From Paenibacillus sp. (GTDB taxonomy: Bacteria; Bacillota; Bacilli; Paenibacillales; Paenibacillaceae): a stretch of 64,000 nt of DNA. Shown in pieces: positions 1 through 8,767 of the stretch. The position numbers were made by a program, and so were the translations under genes. The stretch's first letter is position 1; each line of letters opens with the position of its first letter. A model generated the notes under the pieces. It saw only the letters and a list, made by a program, of their open reading frames with translations, was not told the DNA's origin and did no database searches. The DNA lies in NCBI GenBank assembly GCA_031254035.1, contig JAIRVF010000106.1, positions 1 to 64,000 of the forward strand, given 5' to 3'.

Positions 1-216
1 CACCCTTGGCGGCTTGTTTCATTTGCTATGCGACGAGGTAAGTCAACTGGATTGGGCGGTCGCCTTAAAACAACTAATAGAATTGCTTGAGGATGTCGCA
101 AAGAAGGCCAGTAAGAAGAGATCACAACACTTATCCAGACGCAACTCCATCAATGGATCACTGGTTTGCCCAATTACATCAAGGCTTACCTACCGAAATT
201 AAGCTGCGAAAGTTGA
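1..216 (+). pseudogene. C-terminal remnant of an IS4-like transposase, frameshifted
   Basis: Two overlapping plus-strand frames together read like the C-terminus of an IS4-type DDE transposase. Frame 2 from base 2 reads TLGGLFHLLCDEVSQLDW and continues to about base 115. Frame 1 from about base 121 then reads QWITGLPNYIKAYLPKLSCES and stops with TGA at 214-216. The WI-GLP-YIK-YLP ending followed by a short tail is a familiar end for this group, from memory. A single indel near 110-121 splits the gene. The 5' part lies outside the window, so I cannot tell whether the rest is intact, and I did not identify the terminal inverted repeat. Confidence 0.55.
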
Positions 217-260
217 GTCTTTAAGTTGTACTTATAGAATGGCCACCCCTACTTTCAAAA

Positions 261-300
261 AAAGCATCAGATCCACTTATTGAAGAAGATCTGATGCTTT
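261..300 (-). terminator. Rho-independent terminator of the 304-1389 gene
   Basis: A perfect 13-bp stem (261-273 with 288-300, AAAGCATCAGATC and its complement) is followed on the minus strand by a run of seven T. It begins directly after the stop of the secreted-protein gene. Confidence 0.8.
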
Positions 301-303
301 GGC

Positions 304-1389
304 TTATTTCAGATAAACTTTTTTTATGGTTGGGGCAATGGAACTGTTTACTGTCTCCAAGAAGTATGCCGCGTTGGATTGGGGATTATAACCAACAAAC
401 GTCGGATTATTCTCAAGTCCTGTCTGCTCTGAAGCAATAGCATCCGATTTTCCAGTAGGATACAAACTCCACAGCCCAGTGCTCAGATCTTGTACAAATA
501 CAGTATCTCCTACTACCTGTGTATTCCAGCCGCTGGCAGTCTGAACAGGAGCCTGCTTGAAGAGAAGCTGGTGTTCTGTTACTGCCTTTCCAGTATCCAT
601 ACTATATAAAGCATGAAACGTTTGCATTTGCGTAGGATCTGGATGTGCTACGTTGGCAGGTGTAACCTCTTCGTAAGTGTAGGAGTTCCAAATATTTAGT
701 TGTCCTTGCTTATCGATACGAAGCTGCTTATTAATGTTTAATCCCGGTACTGTAATAGAGGTTTTGCTGTAAAGATTTACAATACGGATAAAATAATCCT
801 CGGCCATCGTTCGCTGTCCAAAGTACTTTATTGCAATATATGGGTAAGTTGAAAAATCCCAATCGACTATATTCACATATTCATAGGTACTATCCTTTTG
901 CTGAGCGTTGTATTTTAAGACAGGATTACCGGAAGAGGTATAGAGCGTAAATAGATCCCCTTCTTGAACCATAACACGCTCATTTACACCTTTAGCCGGG
1001 GCAATCCACTCCACCTTCCCATGATCTGGAACCGTTATTTTATAGCCAAATTTGCTAATTTCAACTCCATCCTCATTGTAAACATGTTTTTCAATTAGGT
1101 TGTGGGAGCCTGCTGTCAAAATAACCACTTTTGCTGGATTATTCATCACGTGCACATCCAGGACTTTTTGATTTGGACTTAGCACCTTCGATAGTTTCCC
1201 TTGACTGATATGCAGCAATTGTGCCTTAGCGTTACCCTCAATTACACTTTTGTTTGCATTAATTTGTAGAAATGATGTGCTGGGTTCAGCGGTCAAATTG
1301 TTTGATGTCGCAAAGGATACGTTAGGTATTGCAATGGAACTTGCCCCAAACACGAGCGCAGCGGTGATTTTAATAATATTTAATTTCAT
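304..1389 (-). CDS. Secreted protein of unknown function
   Basis: The 361-residue product starts with a clear signal peptide: MKLNIIK, a hydrophobic stretch, and a likely cut after VSFA near residue 27. ATG is preceded by GGAGG seven bases upstream. The mature part has no cysteine, no membrane segment and no motif I recognise. It is rich in beta-type patches (VQEGDLFTLYTSSG, YIAIKYFGQRT, VGDTVFVQDLSTGLW), which could fit a beta-propeller or sandwich; that is a guess. It follows another secreted protein (1500-2750) on the same strand after 110 bp, so the two may be co-expressed. It ends at its own terminator. Confidence 0.75.
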   Translation of the reverse strand: MKLNIIKITAALVFGASSIAIPNVSFATSNNLTAEPSTSFLQINANKSVIEGNAKAQLLHISQGKLSKVLSPNQKVLDVHVMNNPAKVVILTAGSHNLIEKHVYNEDGVEISKFGYKITVPDHGKVEWIAPAKGVNERVMVQEGDLFTLYTSSGNPVLKYNAQQKDSTYEYVNIVDWDFSTYPYIAIKYFGQRTMAEDYFIRIVNLYSKTSITVPGLNINKQLRIDKQGQLNIWNSYTYEEVTPANVAHPDPTQMQTFHALYSMDTGKAVTEHQLLFKQAPVQTASGWNTQVVGDTVFVQDLSTGLWSLYPTGKSDAIASEQTGLENNPTFVGYNPQSNAAYFLETVNSSIAPTIKKVYLK

Positions 1390-1455
1390 AGATATACCTC
1401 CTCTATTATATAAACTATATGACGCTAAAAAATTTCAAAAGTTACATTCATGGAG

Positions 1456-1488
1456 AAGGCTCCATCCCAAAGATAGGAAAGGAGCCTT
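1456..1488 (-). other. Hairpin between the two secreted-protein genes
   Basis: AAGGCTCC (1456-1463) pairs with GGAGCCTT (1481-1488) across a 17-base loop, just after the stop of the upstream gene. There is no T run on either strand, so it is a weak terminator at best. It may be an mRNA-processing or attenuation hairpin between the two genes. Confidence 0.4.
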
Positions 1489-1499
1489 GAAGGACATTA

Positions 1500-2750
1500 T
1501 TAATAAATCCAATATGATTCTTCTCGATTAGTAGAAGAAATTACATTTTTCAGGAAATAAATATTCGATCCATGTAAGCAAGTCTGATCTGAGACCCCTG
1601 ATAATTCTCCAGGATAGGCAGTATTGTTACCGTTATTAGTTAAAAATCTAAAGTTGCCCCATTTTGCTGCTGTAGTCCAGCCAGTATGGAAGGTAGAGGT
1701 TTGTGGTGGAGCAGGATTAAGAGGCAATCCGATAGTTGTGAGCCGTTTAACCTTCATACCAATATAGTCGTGTATACCTGTAAAGTTAACGACATATAAT
1801 TCATTGCCTCCAATTATATAACGAATGCTAAGAAAACTTTCATTTGTCTTGTAATATACCTTATAGCCAGAAACGGTCTGGCCAGCAGTATATGGTTTAG
1901 TCGTATCGTACCAAAACCCAGTATCACTACTTCCAGGACCTTTTTGTTTTACCGCACCATTTTTTACTACACCGTGAAATAATGGGAACCATGCAGTTGG
2001 GTATTGACCAGCCGAAGAAGAAGCGGTGCCGAAACCAACCTCAGCAAATCCAGCGTCTACCCCATTTATCTTCCCATCAAAGCCAGTATAAAGATAACCA
2101 GCCTCACCATATTTGGTTGCTGTAGAAATGTCATATGAAGGGAAGGTAACGCTATCTGCAACAGCACCTGTATAACTCATAGATGCACTGGTAGCAGGAG
2201 TAGTTAATCGGTGAAAGGCACCGTCGCCTGAGACATTATTTTGGAGCTTAACCCCACCACTCGGAAGAGGAGGGGCCGCTAACATGGTTACTTCATCATT
2301 TAACGACTGTTGTTGAATGGAAGAATCCTCTTCAATGTCCTTGTTAACGACTTGAACAAAGTCATTAGTAATATCACCGCTGTTTGAATTTTCTGCTGAG
2401 GTTAATTCTCCATTCTCATCAAAGTTGACTATTGTTACTTCTGCATTTTCTAGTTTGCTTATGCTCTCTTTCAGAGTAGGATCCTGAATACTGTCCAAGG
2501 AAGTTGATGAATCATCCGCAGTAAATGATAGTCTTACACTAAGCGGCACATTATGTAATTTCAACTCATCCTGAATAGCTTCTTGAATATAAGCCTCGAA
2601 TTTATTTTCTACGTTTTCTGTTAGTTCTACTGATGTCAGTTCAGTGTTTGGCGAAATGTCCAGATTCGGTTCTTCCGCAAACGCAACCGATGTTGCGCTC
2701 AAAATAGTTGCAACAGACATTGATGTGATTAGAAAACGTTTAATGTTCAT
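1500..2750 (-). CDS. Secreted protein, C-terminal half perhaps YrpD-like
   Basis: The 416-residue product begins MNIKRFLITSMSVATILSAT and has a signal peptide ending about AFA. I chose ATG at 2750 over TTG at 2759 because GGGAGG lies 12 bases before the ATG but only 3 before the TTG. Residues 28-150 are acidic and low in cysteine, like a propeptide or linker (many E/D/S/N). The rest, from about GGVKLQNNVSGDG on, is rich in glycine, tyrosine and tryptophan and looks like a beta-sandwich. I have a weak memory of similar sequence in the Bacillus YrpD family and cannot confirm it. The acidic N-part may be an inhibitory propeptide, but no catalytic motif is visible. Confidence 0.7.
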   Translation of the reverse strand: MNIKRFLITSMSVATILSATSVAFAEEPNLDISPNTELTSVELTENVENKFEAYIQEAIQDELKLHNVPLSVRLSFTADDSSTSLDSIQDPTLKESISKLENAEVTIVNFDENGELTSAENSNSGDITNDFVQVVNKDIEEDSSIQQQSLNDEVTMLAAPPLPSGGVKLQNNVSGDGAFHRLTTPATSASMSYTGAVADSVTFPSYDISTATKYGEAGYLYTGFDGKINGVDAGFAEVGFGTASSSAGQYPTAWFPLFHGVVKNGAVKQKGPGSSDTGFWYDTTKPYTAGQTVSGYKVYYKTNESFLSIRYIIGGNELYVVNFTGIHDYIGMKVKRLTTIGLPLNPAPPQTSTFHTGWTTAAKWGNFRFLTNNGNNTAYPGELSGVSDQTCLHGSNIYFLKNVISSTNREESYWIY

Positions 2751-3859
2751 TAAATTCAAATACCTCCCAAAAAATAGTTTTGCTCGATGAAATATTCATA
2801 GGAGTTTATGTGAATTGAAGACTGGCCAGCTTCAATAGACACCTTAGGCTAAATCTAAGTATATCATTTAATCTTGATACCAAAATACTTATTGCATCTA
2901 ATTCATAAAATACCATAAAATATGCCGTATGTAAACAAATCCCAAGGAATATTTTGAAATTTTATATAATTGAAGGAGACTCAACTCTTTCATCCTTTTC
3001 CATATTGAGAGAAATAATTTTTATGTGTAAAATTCATTTTGATACTATAAATAACAATTCGGCGAATAAAAGTTTACATTAAAGGTAAACTTTTTCGTGA
3101 TACATTCAACCTTATTTGCTACAAAAATGCGATACACATTTATGATTTCATTTTGCGAGTGCTGAGGTTTAAGTTTCATCGGGTAGTTTTGAGAGTTGAA
3201 AGGGTTCCCACCGCATGATAATCCTTGCACATTGCATACATTAGACATGCAAGTTATCGCATAGGTATATAGTAAAAATAAACTTTTGCTGATGAAGTGG
3301 AACACACAAGGAAGCGAACATTCAAAGCTTGAACATGTGCAGTTTGTAGACACGATGTTTACAAATTCCAAAAGATAAGCCCGGACGGAAGGATCGACTT
3401 CCCAAAGGGCTTCTATTATTTTCGCCATTGAGCTTCCACTCGACACGTAATCCTGTGCCTCTGGGCACGCCATAAAAGAAAGAAACCTTACCGCCATTAC
3501 GATAAGGTTATAAATGTTAATGATTTAATGATAATATCATTTTTTCTAGTTAGCTCTGTAGACCTCCTCCAATGGATTTAAGAGCTTTGTTAGACAGATG
3601 ACGATTTACTCACTCTAATTAATTGAGAAGCGTACAGCCCTATGCAACAGCTTCTCAGCAGTTTTGAAATGAACAAGGATGCTTATTCACGATTAGCCGA
3701 CGAGTAGTTCCCATACTCAAGTTGATTGGTGATTCTGCCATTCTCCAATCAAATTAGTAACGTTTCCGAATTTGCTGTACTAATCGTAGTGTCCAAGAAC
3801 ACCAGACTCTCTTCCAATGTCAGTACATATAGGGCATTGCAATTACTTTCTACCTGTTC
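2751..3859. other. Long spacer with no confident gene
   Basis: About 1.1 kb of AT-rich sequence between the secreted-protein genes and the recombinase remnant. It holds a palindrome at 3068-3094 (AAAAGTTTAC with GTAAACTTTT, T-rich outside), which could terminate transcription in either direction. It also holds one 150-codon minus-strand frame (3045-3497) with no ribosome-binding site. The rest shows nothing I can name. Its position beside IS and recombinase remnants suggests decayed accessory DNA. Confidence 0.5.
3045..3497 (-). CDS. Doubtful 150-residue open frame
   Basis: The frame opens MAVRFLSFMACPEAQDYV. Its first 50 residues look protein-like (amphipathic, IIEALWEVDPSVRAYLLEF). The rest is rich in cysteine, asparagine and phenylalanine and looks like translated non-coding AT-rich DNA. 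No Shine-Dalgarno sequence precedes the ATG, and I recognise no family. It may be the start of a decayed gene fused by chance to downstream sequence. Confidence 0.2.
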   Translation of the reverse strand: MAVRFLSFMACPEAQDYVSSGSSMAKIIEALWEVDPSVRAYLLEFVNIVSTNCTCSSFECSLPCVFHFISKSLFLLYTYAITCMSNVCNVQGLSCGGNPFNSQNYPMKLKPQHSQNEIINVYRIFVANKVECITKKFTFNVNFYSPNCYL

Positions 3860-4512
3860 CTACCCCAGAGATTGATACTTATCAAATAAACTGATTCCTG
3901 CACGACATTTAAGAATGTCATTGTACTTGCTCCGTTCTTCTTGATTCTGATTTAAAGTTGAGTAAGACATTTCTTTCGCTCTTAGCCGTACAATTCGACC
4001 TCTCATCGCTTCGCGGCAATCAGACAGTGTATTTGCCTTGGAATGTTCCAAAACCAGCTTAGAATGGCTCTGAGCGATCTATATGAGCGGTTCTTACGTA
4101 TCGTACTAAACTGACGAATAACACCCTTGTATGTCATGGGTTGTCCATATGCTGTCATAAATAGATGATTGGAATCAAAGTTGATCTTATTTTCGACAAA
4201 CAACTTCTGTATAAGATCTAATACCTCTCGGGACACAGGGACGATTCTATTCTTGCCTATATACGTGCTTTTTCTACATGCTTTTAGCAGGACCCTTGTA
4301 TAATGTTGGTAAACGGAATACTTCTCCTCATCTCAATGCTCCACTCGCGTAATTGAGTAGTTGAAGTATCCTCCATAAGTTCTGAATATCCCTTGGATTT
4401 CAAAAAAGAAACTAAGTAATCTTACCTCCTCGCCCACATTACGTTCTTCCGATAAAACTGCCCGCTTTTTACCCCGAATATCACGATTAGATGATAAAGA
4501 ACGCTTATCCAT
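3860..4512 (-). pseudogene. Decayed tyrosine recombinase (integrase)
   Basis: The original start is visible: ATG at 4512 preceded by GGAGGG, reading MDKRSLSSNRDIRGKKRAVL. A frameshift near 4395 moves the reading to KSKGYSELMEDTSTTQLREW, which soon stops. Further on, minus-strand frames read STYIGKNRIVPVSREVLDLI and SNHLFMTAYGQPMTYKG (about 4265-4100). This resembles the mid part of the catalytic domain of phage/Tn554-type tyrosine recombinases (the K-R-IVP-S region and the next conserved loop). No clean His-x-x-Arg box or catalytic Tyr follows. The last block (3860-4051) is a 63-codon frame of unclear relation. The gene is much shorter than an intact recombinase and has several frame breaks. 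Confidence 0.5.
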
Positions 4513-4563
4513 ATCAATCCCTCCATTGGATTAATTTGATAAGCGTTGTAGTTAGTACACTCA

Positions 4564-4609
4564 CGTAACAGGGTAAACACGCTAATAGTTGCCGTATATA
4601 CCCGTTACG
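4564..4609. repeat. Inverted repeat between korB and the recombinase remnant
   Basis: CGTAACAGGGTA (4564-4575) is mirrored by TACCCGTTACG (4599-4609), with one bulged base. It lies 52 bp upstream of the recombinase start and 37 bp after korB. It could be a recombinase core site or a weak korB terminator; there is no T run. Confidence 0.4.
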
Positions 4610-4645
4610 CAAGCTATGAAGTTTTTACCCTAAGTTACGATTTCC

Positions 4646-5512
4646 TTATTTAAATTCCGCTACAAGATTGTCAAATTGTTCACGGGATATTAATGATTCC
4701 TGCTGGACAAGCGGCTCCTTGTGGAAGCCGGGTATAAGGTCTTCGTAGCTCTTCTTGTTTTTGTCCTGATAAATCAAACCGGTAACCATGCCGTTTGTTT
4801 CCATCAGCGTTGTCATCGCTGCGATCCGGTTCGACGGATCATAATCCGGGATGGAGCCCAGCGAAACGATATTTTCTTTAAACCATTCGTACGTGTTGAC
4901 TTTATTAAAGGTGACGCAAGGGCTAAATACATTGATGATGGAAAAGCCCTCATGTTTGATCGCTTCTTCCACAAGTGCTGTCAGCTCTTTGATATCGCTT
5001 GAGAACGACTGTGCCACAAAGGTCGCGCCTGCGGACAGAGCCAGCTCCAGCGGGGAAAGAGTCGATTCTATAGAGCCTTGCGGCGTACTTTTGGTCACAA
5101 ACCCTTCCCCGCTCCGCGGCGATGTTTGTCCCTTGGTCAGCCCGTAGATCTGATTATCCATGATGATATAGGTCATGTTGATATTTCTGCGGATCGCATG
5201 AATAGTATGACCCATACCGATGGCAAAACCGTCTCCGTCGCCCCCTGTCGCAATGACCGTCAGATCGCGGTTAGCCAGCTTGACTCCCTGCGCAATAGGC
5301 AAGGACCGGCCGTGAATGCCGTGTAATCCGTATGCATGGATATAACCCGAAATGCGGCCTGAGCATCCGATACCCGAAATAACAGCCAACTGCTCGGGCG
5401 TAAGACCCGAGTTGGCTGCGGCACGCTGGATGGCAGCCTGAATGGAAAAGTCGCCACAGCCTGGACACCAGTTGGGTTTAACATTATTGCGAAAATCTTT
5501 AAATGTTGCCAT
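4646..5512 (-). CDS. korB: 2-oxoacid:ferredoxin oxidoreductase, beta subunit
   Basis: This subunit binds thiamine diphosphate and a [4Fe-4S] cluster. Together with KorA it oxidatively decarboxylates a 2-oxoacid (2-oxoglutarate is the usual assignment) to an acyl-CoA, reducing ferredoxin. The 288 residues have the family length. WCPGCGDFS (15-23) carries cluster cysteines C16 and C19. The thiamine-diphosphate motif spans GGDGDGFAIG (about 90-99) to DNQIYGLTKG (119-128). The gene begins two bases after the korA stop, and its ribosome-binding site AAGGAG lies within the last korA codons, so the pair is one operon. There is no delta (ferredoxin) subunit here. In other Bacillales miaB commonly follows, but here it is replaced by recombinase debris. 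Confidence 0.93.
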   Translation of the reverse strand: MATFKDFRNNVKPNWCPGCGDFSIQAAIQRAAANSGLTPEQLAVISGIGCSGRISGYIHAYGLHGIHGRSLPIAQGVKLANRDLTVIATGGDGDGFAIGMGHTIHAIRRNINMTYIIMDNQIYGLTKGQTSPRSGEGFVTKSTPQGSIESTLSPLELALSAGATFVAQSFSSDIKELTALVEEAIKHEGFSIINVFSPCVTFNKVNTYEWFKENIVSLGSIPDYDPSNRIAAMTTLMETNGMVTGLIYQDKNKKSYEDLIPGFHKEPLVQQESLISREQFDNLVAEFK

Positions 5513-5514
5513 GT

Positions 5515-7269
5515 TTACACCAACTCCTTACTTGCCTGGCAGGCTTTTCTGCATTCTTCGGTCACGATCGAAGGCAGGAACGGATTGCCGTCGTATTTCA
5601 GCACACTCGTCATTTTATCCTTGCCTCCGACATGCAGCTTGATCAGATCAGCCAGCTGCCCGGTTGCGTTATGTTCAAGCACGATCACCTGCTTCGCCTG
5701 TTCCACGTAAGGCTTGACCGCCTCTACCGGGAACGGATGCAGCAGCCTTACCGTCATCTGGTTCGACGTGATCCCTTCCAACTCAAGCATTTCACGCGCT
5801 TGCTTAATAGTTCCGCCGGTTGATCCCATGCCGATAATGAGCAAATCTGGATTTTCATATGGCGCATCCGCATGAATTGGGTTTTCCACCGTAATCCGAT
5901 CCATTTTGGAAAGGCGTTTATCCATCATCTGCTTCCGGTTTACGGCACTTTCGGATGGACGCCCACTTTCGTCATGTTCGACACCGGTAACATGGTGGAT
6001 ACCATTTTTCTGGCCAGGAACCACTCTTGGCGATACTCCGTCTTCCGTCAGCTCATACCGCTTGAACAAACCACCAGGTTCGAGATCAGGGGCTTCTTCC
6101 ACCAACTTGCCGCGATCAATACTGATTCGGTCGTAATCGAGTGACTCGCAGGATTGCTTGCCGAGGGACAATTGCAAATCCGTCACAACAATGACAGGCA
6201 GCTGATATTTTTCCGCTAGATTAAACGCTTCAATCATATCGTAGAAACATTCTTCAATCGAGCTCGGCGCCAGTACGACCTTAGGAATTTCTCCATGCGT
6301 GCCATGGATCAGCGCGTTAATATCGCTTTGCTCCTGTTTGGTTGGGAGACCAGTACTTGGTCCCCCGCGCTGTGTATCGACGATAACCACTGGTGTCTCT
6401 GTCATTCCCGACAACCCGATGGCCTCCATCATCAGCGACAGGCCCGGACCTGCTGAGGCTGTCATCGAACGGACGCCCGCGTAGTTGACACCAATCGCCA
6501 TCGTAATAGCCGCAATTTCGTCTTCGGTCTGAACGACGGTTCCGCCGAATTTCGGCAGCTTCTTGATCAAATATTCCATGATCTCCGAGGCAGGTGTAAT
6601 CGGATAGGCACTCATGATGCGGCAGCCTGCGGCAAGTGCTCCGAGTCCGATAGCGTCATTACCGATCATGAACAGCTTCTGTTTGCCGTCCGCTGGCTCC
6701 AGTTTGAAATCTTCAAGCGGTCCTCCCGCCAACTCAAGCACGTAGTCGGCACCTTGTTTTACGGCTTCGATATTTTTGGCTACAACGGCAGCGCCTTTAC
6801 GGCCAAATTCCTCTTCAACCGCCTTATTGAATACATCCATAGGCAAGCCCAGTAACGCCCAAGACGCGCCGGATGCAACCATGTTCTTCATTAGGGATGT
6901 TCCAAGCTCCTCTGCAATGGAGGTGATTGGAACGGGAAAGAGACGCGCTGCCGCCCCATCCGGAAGTGTTGGCCCGAATTTGGCATCAGCAATGACCACA
7001 CCACCCGGGCGTAGTTCATGCGCGTTTAAATTAATGCTTTCCTGGTCAAACGCGACCAGAATATCCAAATCATCTGCAATAGCCCGGATGGGCACCGTAC
7101 TGATACGTATTTTATTATTGGTATGTCCACCCTTGATTCGTGAAGAAAAATGGCGGTATCCATAGAGATAATACCCAAGTCGGTTTAGAGCCGTCGAAAA
7201 GATTCGGTCCGTGCTCTCCACGCCTTCCCCTTGTTGGCCGCCTATTTTCCATGACAATTGACTGATCAA
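5515..7269 (-). CDS. korA: 2-oxoacid:ferredoxin oxidoreductase, fused gamma-alpha subunit
   Basis: This is the partner of KorB in CoA-dependent 2-oxoacid oxidation. The N-terminal ~190 residues are the gamma (CoA-binding) domain with GGQQGEG at about 10-16. The alpha domain follows, with AYPITPASEIMEYL near residue 220 and the C-terminal transketolase-like domain (IIGMGSTGGTIKQA). I chose TTG at 7269, which reads MISQLSWKIGG, because AAGGAG lies nine bases upstream. The ATG at 7296 has no ribosome-binding site and adds nine residues. The product is then 584 residues, normal for the fused form. Upstream lies a dipeptidase on the same strand after about 200 bp, so korAB probably has its own promoter. 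Confidence 0.92.
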   Translation of the reverse strand: MISQLSWKIGGQQGEGVESTDRIFSTALNRLGYYLYGYRHFSSRIKGGHTNNKIRISTVPIRAIADDLDILVAFDQESINLNAHELRPGGVVIADAKFGPTLPDGAAARLFPVPITSIAEELGTSLMKNMVASGASWALLGLPMDVFNKAVEEEFGRKGAAVVAKNIEAVKQGADYVLELAGGPLEDFKLEPADGKQKLFMIGNDAIGLGALAAGCRIMSAYPITPASEIMEYLIKKLPKFGGTVVQTEDEIAAITMAIGVNYAGVRSMTASAGPGLSLMMEAIGLSGMTETPVVIVDTQRGGPSTGLPTKQEQSDINALIHGTHGEIPKVVLAPSSIEECFYDMIEAFNLAEKYQLPVIVVTDLQLSLGKQSCESLDYDRISIDRGKLVEEAPDLEPGGLFKRYELTEDGVSPRVVPGQKNGIHHVTGVEHDESGRPSESAVNRKQMMDKRLSKMDRITVENPIHADAPYENPDLLIIGMGSTGGTIKQAREMLELEGITSNQMTVRLLHPFPVEAVKPYVEQAKQVIVLEHNATGQLADLIKLHVGGKDKMTSVLKYDGNPFLPSIVTEECRKACQASKELV

Positions 7270-7471
7270 AAAAGCCCACTCCTTCTTCCCGCTCATCGTG
7301 GCGGCGTCAAATCATTCATTTCCCCTGGCGCCACTTTGAAATGCACGGCTTTATAATCATGTAAAATTTTATGAGTAACTGGGACAAATAGCAAGGTTTT
7401 TTTGTTTCACATTTTGGTAATATCACCATGCAGCATGATAAATCCCCCAACATATGACCTAATAAACGCCC

Positions 7472-8476
7472 TTATTTAGCGCTGGCAGCCGCTTTTTCAG
7501 GCAGATGGCTATTTAGATAGGATAATGCATTGCCCGCGAACCATTTCCGTACCGTTTTTTCAGGATAATGCTTGCACAACAGCTCGGCGAAATCGGGATA
7601 GCGCCCTGGATGCTCCAAATGTTCAATCCACGAATCGATTCCATCAAAGTCAGAACCAAGCATAAGGTTATTTTCGCCGCCCAGCGAGCAAATATGGTCA
7701 ATATGAGGCAGCAGCTCTTCAGGCCGCACAACCTTCTCTTTCCCCTCCCGAACAAACCATGGCACAAAGGTCATCCCAATGCGTCCGTTCATAGCCACGA
7801 TTGCTCGGATCTGTTCATCCGTCAAATTCCGTGGATGCGGGCAAATCGATTTGGCATTGGAATGGGATGCGATGAAAGGCCGTTCGGTTCGTTCCGTCAA
7901 TTCCCAAAATCCGCTCTCGGATAAATGCGACACATCCAACAAAAGCCCGATTTCATTGCTTAGATCAATCAGCTTTTTACCCTTTTCGGTAAATCCGCCG
8001 TTTCTTTTCTCCAGCACCCCATCTGCCGCCCAATTCGCATAATTCCAAGTAATCCCGAGAAAACGGACACCAAGCTCATAACACATCCGTACATAAAACA
8101 AACTGCCCTCAAAACCATCCGCCCCTTCGACCGAAAGCAATCCCCAAGGACGCTGGCGAGCTCCGTTTTGTTTTTGGGCACCATTAATCGCTTTTTCGAG
8201 TTCGGCCGCATCCTCTTTCCACTTCAGCCAGTGTACGCCTTCCCCGATTGGCATTACCCTGGATTTAAACACGTCAATTTGATCTAAAATATACTCATAA
8301 CGCGGGATCCCCCAGCGTTCGGATAAATAAATGGCAAAACACTGCATCGCTACTTCACCCTGCCGCATCCGATCATAGGTTACATCCAGCTTCGGATCAT
8401 TTTGAAAGGATATACCCTTATCCTCTCTCATCTTACTCAATACATCGCAGTGAAAATCAATGACAGGAATGTTCAC
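7472..8476 (-). CDS. Zn-dependent dipeptidase, peptidase family M19
   Basis: This looks like a cytoplasmic metallodipeptidase of the renal (membrane) dipeptidase family; there is no signal peptide. The 334 residues include the metal ligands VIDFHCD (H9, D11), LLSVEGADGF (bridging Glu near 115), LLLDVSHLSESGF (His near 195), PFIASHSNAKSIC (His near 217) and LGSDFDGID (Asp near 285). The GTG start is preceded by GGAGGG nine bases upstream. In several Bacillales the same gene stands between spoVS and korA, as here. Its substrate is unknown; murein-derived D,L-dipeptides are only a guess. A short repeat element (family B) lies 44 bp upstream of the start and may carry or disturb its promoter. Confidence 0.88.
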   Translation of the reverse strand: MNIPVIDFHCDVLSKMREDKGISFQNDPKLDVTYDRMRQGEVAMQCFAIYLSERWGIPRYEYILDQIDVFKSRVMPIGEGVHWLKWKEDAAELEKAINGAQKQNGARQRPWGLLSVEGADGFEGSLFYVRMCYELGVRFLGITWNYANWAADGVLEKRNGGFTEKGKKLIDLSNEIGLLLDVSHLSESGFWELTERTERPFIASHSNAKSICPHPRNLTDEQIRAIVAMNGRIGMTFVPWFVREGKEKVVRPEELLPHIDHICSLGGENNLMLGSDFDGIDSWIEHLEHPGRYPDFAELLCKHYPEKTVRKWFAGNALSYLNSHLPEKAAASAK

Positions 8477-8519
8477 TTTGGATATCCCTCCTTCTTGCTT
8501 CCCTTGTTAATAAAATCCC

Positions 8520-8622
8520 GGCTCAATACTTAAATTAGTTCTGACATTATGCGAAATGGCCGCTACGGGTACGGATCGTTCTTCCGACCGCTCCGCGACC
8601 TTCGCATTTATCATGTTGAGCC
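8520..8622. repeat. Short inverted-repeat element, family B, copy 1
   Basis: The 103-bp element has 7-bp inverted ends, GGCTCAA (8520-8526) and TTGAGCC (8616-8622). Its first ~75 bp (TACTTAAATTAGTTCTGACA ... ACGGATCGTTCTTCCGACCG) match the start of 10298-10511 almost base for base, and the ATGTTGAGCC end matches too. It codes for nothing and has the form of a miniature inverted-repeat element. It lies in the leader region of the dipeptidase gene. Confidence 0.65.
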
Positions 8623-8682
8623 CGATTCCCTAAGAAGATGCAAAAAAACCTGTCTATCCCATATAATCTGAATGCAAGTCAA

Positions 8683-8699
8683 AGGACAGCCACTGTCCT
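8683..8699 (-). terminator. Possible spoVS terminator
   Basis: The 7-bp stem AGGACAG/CTGTCCT with a 3-base loop is followed on the minus strand by TTTGAC. It lies about 70 bases after the spoVS stop. The T run is short, so this is weak. Confidence 0.4.
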
Positions 8700-8767
8700 G
8701 AAAAGCCCGACTTTATTCAGCTTATATCAATAAACAGGTTTCAACAGCGACTACTTCGTTCATCTAC

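Noticed and set aside
1250..1531. 93-codon plus-strand frame over the ends of the secreted-protein genes
   Set aside because: It runs antisense to a signal-peptide region and its hydrophobic look is the mirror of that sequence.
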